This document shows, piece after piece, positions 1 to 4,252 of a stretch of DNA of 5,796 bases (position 1 is the first letter of the stretch; every line of letters starts with the position of its first letter). Source of the stretch: an uncultured Collinsella sp. GTDB taxonomy: Bacteria > Actinomycetota > Coriobacteriia > Coriobacteriales > Coriobacteriaceae. The stretch spans positions 1 through 5,796 of the forward strand of contig CAJLLB010000115.1 in the NCBI GenBank assembly GCA_905207425.1, in the 5' to 3' direction. Made by a program: the position numbers and the translations under genes. Below the pieces are notes generated by a model. The model saw only the letters and a program-made list of their open reading frames with translations, had not been told where the DNA came from and did no database searches.

Positions 1-513
1 GAGTACGACTGGATTCAGGCCAGCTCGCACACTCCCTTCCTGTACATGGCGAACAAGGTGGCCGACCCCATCGGTGAGGCGAAGGAGGACGTGGAGATCT
101 TCCGGGCCATTGCCGAGCGCATGGAGCGTGTGATGCGTGAGGCGGGCGTGGAACTGCACGAGCGGGCGGACTGGAACCCAATTCGCCGCGCGCCGGACGA
201 CTTTGACCGCGCACCACTGGCGCGCAAGGAGGAGCTGATCGAGTCCGATCCCGCGTGGGGACAGATTGTCTGCCGCTGCGAGACGGTGCCCGAGGCCGAG
301 ATTGTGGCCGCGATCCGACGCCAGCCGGGCGCGGTTTCGGTCGAAGGCGTCAAGCGCCGCTGTCGCGCCGGCATGGGTCGGTGCCAAAGTGGCTTTTGCC
401 AGAGCCGCGTGGTGGCGATCCTGGCGCGCGAGTTGGGCTGCGACCCCAGCGAGGTATTGTTGGAGGATGCCGGATCTTGGCTGGTTGAGGGACCACTGAA
501 GGGGGTGCGCTAG
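1..513 (+). CDS. GlpA-like FAD-dependent oxidoreductase with BFD [2Fe-2S] domain, C-terminal part (5' end outside window)
   Basis: The frame is open from base 1, so the ATG at 46 is an internal Met and the true start lies upstream; 170 codons are visible. Numbering from the window edge, residues about 88-135 form a bacterioferritin-associated-ferredoxin-like [2Fe-2S] domain. It has a CRCE pair (C91, C93) and the GMGRCQSGFC segment (C128, C133), with an extra Cys at 121. This CxC...CxxxxC arrangement follows the catalytic FAD domain in GlpA-type anaerobic glycerol-3-phosphate dehydrogenases and relatives (family knowledge). The cluster would pass electrons from the flavin to a partner. Residues 1-70 are charged and helical-looking; the flavin-binding domain is not visible, so the substrate cannot be read directly. 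One base separates the stop from the next gene. Related BFD-bearing oxidoreductases cannot be excluded, but the following FAD oxidoreductase and DUF1667 gene favour the glycerol-3-phosphate assignment. Confidence 0.85.
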   Translation, partial: EYDWIQASSHTPFLYMANKVADPIGEAKEDVEIFRAIAERMERVMREAGVELHERADWNPIRRAPDDFDRAPLARKEELIESDPAWGQIVCRCETVPEAEIVAAIRRQPGAVSVEGVKRRCRAGMGRCQSGFCQSRVVAILARELGCDPSEVLLEDAGSWLVEGPLKGVR

Positions 514-514
514 G

Positions 515-1867
515 ATGGCGGAATTCAAATCGAGTGCGATTGATTGCGGCGTAGTAGAAGCCGTACAAACGCAAGCCTTCGACGTGGTCGTTATCGGCGG
601 CGGACCTGCCGGCATGGCGGCCGCGATGGCCGCGCATAAGGCAGGCGCACGCGTGGCCATCGTGGAACGCGAGCGGCACCTGGGAGGAATCCTCCGCCAG
701 TGCATCCACCCCGGCTTTGGCCTGTCGCACTTTAAGCAGGAGCTCACCGGTCCCGAGTACGCGCAGCGCTTTATCGACCAGGTGCACGCAACCGACATTG
801 CGCTGTTCCTGAACAGCATGGTGCTTGGGATCGATTCAGGCGAGGGCGCGGAAGCCGCCGCGTTCCATACCGTCACGCTCATGAGCCGTGCCGGCATGCT
901 GCAGCTCACCGGACGTGCGGTCGTCCTTGCAATGGGATGCCGCGAGCGCACCCGCAGCGAGATCAAGATCCCTGGCAGCCGCCCCGCCGGCGTGTTTACG
1001 GCAGGTTTGGCGCAGCGATACATCAATATCGAAAATCTCAAGCCCGGTTCGCGTGCCGTCATTTTGGGCTCGGGCGACATCGGGCTGATCATGGCACGCC
1101 GCTGCACGCTCGAGGGGATTTCCGTCGAGGGCGTGTACGAGCTCATGCCGTACGCCAACGGCCTTCGCCGCAACGTCAAGAACTGCCTGGACGACTTTGG
1201 CATTCCGCTGCACCTGTCCACCACAGTCACACGCGTGATCGGGCACGACCGCGTGGAGGCCGTCGAGGTGAGCCAGGTCGACGAGCACCTCGCGCCCATT
1301 CCGGGGACCGAGCGCGTTGTTCCGTGTGACACACTGCTGCTTTCGGTGGGCTTGATTCCCGAAAACGAGCTTTCGGTTGCCGCGGGCGTAGAGCTTGACC
1401 CGCGCACGCGCGGCGCCGTGGTGGATCAGAGCCTGCAGACAGGCGTGCCGGGCATCTTTGCCTGCGGCAACGTGCTGCACGTGCACGACCTGGCCGACAA
1501 CGTGACGACCGAGTCCGAGCGCGCCGGTGCGGCTGCGGCGGCGTGGGCGTTGGACGGCGCCGAGGCGTGCGCTGCGGGCACAGGCTGCGAGCTCACGGTC
1601 TCCCCCGCCGACATCGCGGGCTACGCGCTGCCGGGACGCATTACGGCCGTGGCGCTCACCAAGCTCAACTTCCGCGTGCGCCGACCCGTCGACGCCGCCC
1701 GCGTGAAGATCTTGGCCGACGGCGAGGAACTGTTCGCCGGCAAGGTCCGCGCGTTTAAGCCGAGCGTTATGGAAAGCTTCCCACTGCCGGCAAAGGTGAT
1801 TCAGCACGCACTCGACCTGGGCGCCAGCGAGATTGTCCTATCCGTCGATCCCGTTGAGGAGGCATAA
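515..1867 (+). CDS. NAD(P)/FAD-dependent oxidoreductase, GlpB-like partner of the upstream gene
   Basis: This is a complete 450-residue flavoprotein of the pyridine nucleotide-disulfide oxidoreductase fold. After a 22-residue leader, VVVIGGGPAG (GGGPAG at 28-33) binds the FAD ADP moiety, followed by GGILRQC (57-63). AMGCRER lies around C142, and a second Rossmann motif GSGDIG (185-190) should bind NAD(P). FACGN (315-319) before a Glu- and Ala-rich helix is the usual C-terminal FAD contact. C63 is not in a CxxxxC redox disulfide, so a disulfide reductase is unlikely. In many Firmicutes and Coriobacteria this protein sits between a GlpA-like dehydrogenase and a DUF1667 protein near glycerol genes (family knowledge), as here. 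The inferred role is electron transfer from the dehydrogenase to NAD(P) or another acceptor in the cytoplasm. A GAAGGGGG ribosome binding site at 498-505 supports the ATG at 515. It starts one base after the previous stop and ends three bases before the next start. Confidence 0.92.
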   Translation: MAEFKSSAIDCGVVEAVQTQAFDVVVIGGGPAGMAAAMAAHKAGARVAIVERERHLGGILRQCIHPGFGLSHFKQELTGPEYAQRFIDQVHATDIALFLNSMVLGIDSGEGAEAAAFHTVTLMSRAGMLQLTGRAVVLAMGCRERTRSEIKIPGSRPAGVFTAGLAQRYINIENLKPGSRAVILGSGDIGLIMARRCTLEGISVEGVYELMPYANGLRRNVKNCLDDFGIPLHLSTTVTRVIGHDRVEAVEVSQVDEHLAPIPGTERVVPCDTLLLSVGLIPENELSVAAGVELDPRTRGAVVDQSLQTGVPGIFACGNVLHVHDLADNVTTESERAGAAAAAWALDGAEACAAGTGCELTVSPADIAGYALPGRITAVALTKLNFRVRRPVDAARVKILADGEELFAGKVRAFKPSVMESFPLPAKVIQHALDLGASEIVLSVDPVEEA

Positions 1868-1870
1868 ACC

Positions 1871-2281
1871 ATGAGCAAGAACGCGATCGAAACGCTGCAG
1901 TTCAACTGCACGACCTGCCCATCCGAATGCCTTCTGACCGTTGAAGTCGAGCGCAACGCCGATGGCCACGTTGCGGCGGTACGCTCCGTGACCGGCAATA
2001 GCTGCCCGCGCGGCGATAAGTTCGCGCATCAGGAGCTCACCCGCCCCATGCGCGTGCTCACCACCACCGTGGCCGTATCCGGCGGCGACGAAGCCCTGCT
2101 CCCCGTGCGCACCGCCGAAGCCATCCCGCTAGAACTCCACGCCCAAGCCGTGGCCCTCATCCGCGGCCTGGTCGTCAACGCCCCCATACGCATGGGCGAC
2201 ATCGTGCTGAAGAACCTCCTAGACACCAACATCAACCTAATCGCCAGCATGGACATCGACCGAGCCCAAGTAGCTAATTAG
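1871..2281 (+). CDS. DUF1667 (COG3862) small four-cysteine protein
   Basis: This 136-residue protein has an N-terminal CTTCPSEC motif (C13, C16, C20) and a fourth Cys in GNSCPRG (C45). The four Cys suit a metal or iron-sulfur site. The segment from about 46 (GDKFAHQELTRPMRVLTTTV) to 125 matches the conserved DUF1667 body as I remember it: RP-R-LTTTV, then P-RT, then a P-I-M-GD-hydrophobic-V-N-L stretch. The function is not established. Its constant place after GlpA-like and FAD-oxidoreductase genes suggests an accessory or electron-transfer subunit of that complex, perhaps taking the place of GlpC (inference). GAGGAGG at 1856-1862 gives a strong ribosome binding site with 8-base spacing. The last codons and the TAG stop lie inside a short inverted repeat at 2270-2302, so the C-terminal residues V-A-N probably come from repeat sequence rather than the ancestral gene end. 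Confidence 0.9.
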   Translation: MSKNAIETLQFNCTTCPSECLLTVEVERNADGHVAAVRSVTGNSCPRGDKFAHQELTRPMRVLTTTVAVSGGDEALLPVRTAEAIPLELHAQAVALIRGLVVNAPIRMGDIVLKNLLDTNINLIASMDIDRAQVAN

Positions 2282-2302
2282 GGACGAGACTCTTTTAGCT
2301 AC
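2270..2302. repeat. Short inverted repeat overlapping the DUF1667 stop codon
   Basis: GTAGCTAA (2270-2277) is the exact reverse complement of TTAGCTAC (2295-2302), with a 17-base loop that contains the TAG stop (2279-2281) and GGGACGAGACTC. The stretch 2281-2302 matches 2608-2629 at 20 of 22 positions. Reverse-strand relatives lie at 2742-2778 and 4142-4165. It therefore belongs to a dispersed short repeat family with the approximate pattern GTAGCTAATTTGGGACGGG followed by CTCTTTTAGCTAC. There is no U-tract after the right arm, so it is not a classical terminator. Confidence 0.7.
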
Positions 2303-2329
2303 CCCGCCATCCACCCCGCCCCTCCTCAA

Positions 2330-2392
2330 TTGCGGTGAAATAGTTCCTGATTTCCGCCAAAACCCCGACATCCAGGAACTATTCCACCGCAA
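2330..2392. repeat. Long hairpin with 20-bp arms
   Basis: The left arm TTGCGGTGAAATAGTTCCTG (2330-2349) pairs with the right arm CAGGAACTATTCCACCGCAA (2373-2392) at 19 of 20 positions around a 23-base loop. The single mismatch is A2338 opposite C2384. No T-tract follows on the + strand, so termination is doubtful. It may stabilise the 3' end of the upstream mRNA, or it may be a REP-like dispersed repeat. It shares no obvious sequence with the other hairpins in this window. Confidence 0.85.
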
Positions 2393-2436
2393 CTATCCTT
2401 GGAATCGGTATATAGCCTGTGCCCACTTTAGTGCCA

Positions 2437-2596
2437 TTTCAAAACTATGCTGGATTACGGGGCTGATTCGGAGACCCCCATCCATACCGGCAATTTTCGA
2501 TTTTTGATAAGCCGTCTACCTGCGGTTTTAATTTCGCGATTCTTCTCATGATCAAGTAATACAGGTCCAGCCCCGTAATCCACCATACTTTTGAAA
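2437..2596. repeat. 160-base stem-loop element, copy 1
   Basis: 29-base arms at 2437-2465 and 2568-2596 are complementary at 27 of 29 positions; the two exceptions are C-C oppositions (2445/2588 and 2450/2583). They enclose a 102-base interior. Within it, 2509-2540 begins AAGCCGTCTACCTGCGG and matches 4031-4062 at 30 of 32 positions. That second core lies inside another 160-base stem-loop (3959-4118) whose arms are different in sequence. The core starts 43 bases after the left arm here and 40 bases after it in copy 2. No coding potential or intrinsic terminator is visible inside this copy. Whether it is a mobile repeat or a structured RNA is open. Confidence 0.8.
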
Positions 2597-2607
2597 CCAG
2601 CCCATTT

Positions 2608-2763
2608 GGGACGGGCCTCTTTTAGCTACTTTTGCCCGAACGTTCGCTCAAATGATTTTTCTGGGACGGGGATGAAATAATCATTGGGTGCCCAATGATT
2701 ATTTCATCCCCGTCCCAGAAAAATCATTCCGCATGTTGGACGCAGCTAAAATAACCCCGTCGC
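2608..2763. repeat. Composite element: imperfect outer inverted repeat around a perfect palindrome
   Basis: The outer arms 2608-2629 (GGGACGGGCCTCTTTTAGCT then AC) and 2742-2763 are inverted copies matching at 17 of 22 positions. They flank the 38-bp-arm palindrome at 2651-2728. The left arm is the direct relative of 2281-2302. A perfect 10-base palindrome CGAACGTTCG (2637-2646) lies between the left arm and the inner palindrome. GGGACGGG also occurs inside the inner palindrome, so outer and inner parts share vocabulary, consistent with nested or successive repeat insertion. Confidence 0.6.
2651..2728. repeat. Perfect 38-bp-arm palindrome with 2-base centre
   Basis: Bases 2651-2688 are the exact reverse complement of 2691-2728, separated only by TG at 2689-2690. 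There are no mismatches over 38 pairs. As DNA it could extrude as a cruciform; as RNA it would form a very stable rod with a short terminal loop opened by a few pairs. It is followed by CCGCATG rather than a T-tract, so it does not look like a standard intrinsic terminator. Perfect complementarity suggests recent origin or active maintenance. Confidence 0.95.
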
Positions 2764-2766
2764 AAA

Positions 2767-2794
2767 TTGACTACCCTGGCATTGGGGATACCAT
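2767..2794 (+). promoter_or_regulatory. Putative sigma-70-type promoter for the M24 peptidase
   Basis: TTGACT (2767-2772) matches the -35 consensus at 5 of 6 positions. A 16-base spacer leads to TACCAT (2789-2794), a weaker -10 box (4 of 6). Transcription would start near 2801, leaving a short leader with ribosome binding site AAAGGA (2810-2815) six bases before ATG 2822. The -10 overlaps a small palindrome ACCATGGT (2790-2797). The -35 box lies inside a short repeat copy (2755-2778) related to 4142-4165. The prediction is by eye only. Confidence 0.4.
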
Positions 2795-2821
2795 GGTGGC
2801 ACCCTAGCGAAAGGATGTTTC

Positions 2822-3910
2822 ATGGCACATGTCGATGACCAGCGAGTGGCGCGCGTGCTCGATGCGCTCGAGGCTCAGCACCCCGGCGCGCAGCTGCTTG
2901 TGAACGACCCGTGGTCGATCTACTATCTGACCGGGTTTTATGCCGATATGTTCGAGCGTTTTTGTGGCGTGCTGCTCGCGCGCAATGCCGAGCCGGTAAT
3001 CCTAGTCAACGCTCTACACCAGCTGCCGGAATACGACAATGCCCGCGTCGCCTACCACACCGATACCGACGTCGTAACCGATGCCATCGCGAGTGAGATC
3101 GACACAACCAAGCCACTCGGCATCGACACCGTCATGCGCTCCGGCTTTTTGATGCCGCTCATGGAGCGCCACGCCGCCAGCGAGTTTTTCCTGGGCGACT
3201 TTGCCGTCACCGCCGCGCGCACCCACAAGGATGCCGCCGAGCAGGAGCTTATGCGCATGTCCTCGGCAGCCAACGACACCGTGATGGCCGACGTGATCAA
3301 GCTCGTCCACGAAGGCGTGACGGAGCGCGAGATTGCCGACCAGATGCTCGGCCTGTATCGCAAGCACGGCTGCGAGGGCTTTAGCTTTCCGCCGATCGTG
3401 AGCTTTGGCGCCAACGCAGGCGACCCGCATCACGAACCAGACGACACTGTGCTCAAGCGCGGCGACGTGGTGCTATTCGACATTGGCGGACGCCGCTGCA
3501 ACTACTGCTCGGACATGACACGCACGTTCTTTTGGGGCGAGCCGGACGAGAAGACGGCACACATCTACGACATCGTGCGCCGTGCCAACGAGGCCGCCGA
3601 GGCGCTCATCGCACCGGGCGCGCGCATGTGCGACCTGGACCGTGCAGCGCGCGACGTGATTGAGGACGCGGGCTACGGCAAGTACTTTACGCATCGCCTG
3701 GGGCACTCAATCGGCCTGCAAGACCACGAGCCGGGCGACGTCTCGCTCGTCAACGAGCAGGTCGTCGAGCCGGGCATGACCTTCTCCATCGAGCCAGGCA
3801 TCTACCTCCCCGGCCGCACCGGCGTCCGCATCGAAGACCTAGCCCTGGTGACCGAGAACGGCGTCGAGATTCTCAACGCCTACCCCCACGATCCGCTCCG
3901 CCTAGACTAG
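2822..3910 (+). CDS. M24 family metallopeptidase, Xaa-Pro dipeptidase/aminopeptidase type
   Basis: This complete 362-residue cytoplasmic peptidase has the normal length for the short PepQ/YpdF-like branch. Residues 1-130 form the creatinase-type N-terminal domain (VNDPWSIYYLTGF near 27-39). About 135-355 is the pita-bread catalytic domain. All five expected dinuclear metal ligands are present: D220 (LFDIGG), D231 (CSDMTRTF), H295 (GHSIGL), E324 (SIEPGIY) and E338 (RIEDL). H203/H204 in GDPHHEP and H291 sit where substrate-binding histidines are expected. The family hydrolyses the bond before a penultimate proline, usually with Mn2+ or Co2+, and so recycles proline peptides. Dipeptidase and aminopeptidase activity cannot be separated from sequence alone. 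The start is supported by AAAGGA at 2810-2815. There is no signal peptide. The gene stands alone, converges on the surface-protein gene and is followed by a hairpin two bases after its TAG. Confidence 0.93.
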   Translation: MAHVDDQRVARVLDALEAQHPGAQLLVNDPWSIYYLTGFYADMFERFCGVLLARNAEPVILVNALHQLPEYDNARVAYHTDTDVVTDAIASEIDTTKPLGIDTVMRSGFLMPLMERHAASEFFLGDFAVTAARTHKDAAEQELMRMSSAANDTVMADVIKLVHEGVTEREIADQMLGLYRKHGCEGFSFPPIVSFGANAGDPHHEPDDTVLKRGDVVLFDIGGRRCNYCSDMTRTFFWGEPDEKTAHIYDIVRRANEAAEALIAPGARMCDLDRAARDVIEDAGYGKYFTHRLGHSIGLQDHEPGDVSLVNEQVVEPGMTFSIEPGIYLPGRTGVRIEDLALVTENGVEILNAYPHDPLRLD

Positions 3911-3912
3911 CC

Positions 3913-3945
3913 AATGTGACAAAGGGACAGCCCCTTTGGCACATT
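3913..3945. repeat. 14-bp hairpin directly after the peptidase stop codon
   Basis: AATGTGACAAAGGG (3913-3926) pairs with CCCTTTGGCACATT (3932-3945) at 13 of 14 positions around the 5-base loop ACAGC; the exception is A3919 opposite C3939. It begins two bases after the TAG. No T-tract follows, so it more likely acts as a 3'-end stabiliser or is a dispersed repeat than as the terminator. Similar GTGACAAAGGGAC-type hairpins recur in coriobacterial intergenic DNA in my recollection, which I cannot check here. Confidence 0.8.
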
Positions 3946-3958
3946 CCGCTAACGCCGC

Positions 3959-4118
3959 GCCACGAAAACGGGCTATCTACTACGTTTAACCCGCATGGGT
4001 CGACCATGCGGGTCTTTTTTGAAAACCAGCAAGCCGTCTACCTGCGGTTTTTGTTTCGCGATGTTCCGTGTGGTCGAGGGTAGTCGGTAAAACGTAGTAG
4101 ATAGGCCCATTTCGTGGC
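3959..4118. repeat. 160-base stem-loop element, copy 2
   Basis: 32-base arms at 3959-3990 and 4087-4118 are complementary at 28 of 32 positions and include an uninterrupted 15-bp run (CTATCTACTACGTTT, 3973-3987). The 96-base interior carries the core 4031-4062, which matches 2509-2540 in copy 1 at 30 of 32 positions. The distance from core end to right arm is 24 bases here and 27 in copy 1. The arm sequences of the two copies show no clear similarity, although both form long near-perfect stems and both copies span 160 bases. An intrinsic terminator hairpin occupies the first 30 bases of this interior and is not evident in copy 1. Confidence 0.8.
3990..4020 (+). terminator. Rho-independent terminator of the M24 peptidase gene
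   Basis: CCCGCATGG (3990-3998) pairs perfectly with CCATGCGGG (4004-4012) around the loop GTCGA, followed by TCTTTTTT (4013-4020). The 9-bp GC-rich stem plus T-tract is classical for the + strand. It lies 79 bases past the peptidase stop and inside the left half of the 160-base element copy 2. Its left arm begins on the last base of that element's left stem, so the two structures adjoin. Confidence 0.85.
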
Positions 4119-4141
4119 AAGCTGTCCGCTCAAGGCAAAAG

Positions 4142-4165
4142 CCCCGTCCCAAATTAGCTGCCCTG
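4142..4165 (-). repeat. Degenerate copy of the GGGACGGG short repeat
   Basis: CCCCGTCCCAAATTAGCTGC plus CCTG (4142-4165) matches 2755-2778 at 20 of 24 positions. Read on the - strand it gives CAGCTAATTTGGGACGGGG, the same pattern as the repeat overlapping the DUF1667 stop (2270-2302) and the arm at 2608-2629. The other arm (TTTAGCTAC) is not preserved here. Confidence 0.55.
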
Positions 4166-4176
4166 CAGTCAAACGA

Positions 4177-4214
4177 AAGGCCTCCCGATTCCCCGAAGAG
4201 AACCGGGAGGCCTT
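4177..4214 (-). terminator. Terminator-like hairpin downstream of the surface-protein gene
   Basis: AAGGCCTCCCG (4177-4187) pairs perfectly with CGGGAGGCCTT (4204-4214), an 11-bp stem with a 16-base loop that can add a few inner pairs. On the - strand the stem is followed by TCGTTTG, a modest T-rich tail, and it lies about 39 bases past the stop at 4253-4255. The + strand side (CTTGAG) is less T-rich. It can also block read-through in the other direction. Confidence 0.75.
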
Positions 4215-4221
4215 CTTGAGT

Positions 4222-4243
4222 CCTAGAGCCCTAATGCTCTAAG
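4222..4243 (-). repeat. Small hairpin between surface-protein stop and terminator
   Basis: TAGAGC (4224-4229) and GCTCTA (4236-4241) form a 6-bp stem with a 6-base loop. On the - strand it extends to 8 pairs with one G-U wobble. It begins about 10 bases past the stop codon. It is short enough to be incidental. Confidence 0.35.
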
Positions 4244-4252
4244 CTCGCAGCC

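Larger units (their letters stand above)
2282..2821. other. 540-base intergenic region filled with inverted repeats
   Basis: I see no plausible gene on either strand here, and base composition is clearly more A+T rich than in the flanking genes. Most of it is explained by a 20-bp-arm hairpin (2330-2392), a 160-base stem-loop element (2437-2596), a composite repeat with a perfect 38-bp palindrome (2608-2763), and a putative promoter and ribosome binding site for the peptidase (2767-2815). Bases 2303-2329 (C-rich) and 2393-2436 are unassigned. No clear intrinsic terminator for the upstream three-gene unit was found. Confidence 0.8.
3911..4252. other. 342-base intergenic region between convergent genes
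   Basis: No gene is visible. The region contains a 14-bp hairpin (3913-3945), the second 160-base stem-loop element (3959-4118) with an intrinsic terminator inside its left half (3990-4020), a short repeat copy (4142-4165), the terminator-like hairpin of the opposite-strand gene (4177-4214) and a small hairpin (4222-4243). It thus works as a two-sided termination zone while also holding repeat-family sequence. Confidence 0.8.

Noticed and set aside
46..48. ATG at 46 as the start of the first gene
   Set aside because: The frame is open upstream to base 1 with sensible coding content, and a BFD domain alone with this linker does not resemble a complete protein.
836..1807. Long minus-strand open frame of 323 codons
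   Set aside because: It is antisense to the well-supported FAD oxidoreductase. Its translation is rich in His, Ala and Arg with no recognisable motif, as expected from a GC-rich shadow frame.
2437..2596. Retron or diversity-generating retroelement RNA
   Set aside because: The long inverted arms around a structured interior recall a retron non-coding RNA, but there is no reverse transcriptase in the window and the unit occurs twice beside unrelated genes.
2651..2728. The 38-bp palindrome as an intrinsic terminator
   Set aside because: No T-tract follows the stem on either strand, and the stem is far longer than usual for a terminator.
2282..2821. Insertion sequence or CRISPR array
   Set aside because: There is no transposase fragment and no regularly spaced direct repeats with unique spacers. 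The repeats here are inverted and irregularly placed.
3014..3433. Minus-strand open frames within the M24 peptidase
   Set aside because: They are antisense to a gene with all five metal ligands intact and show no motif of their own.
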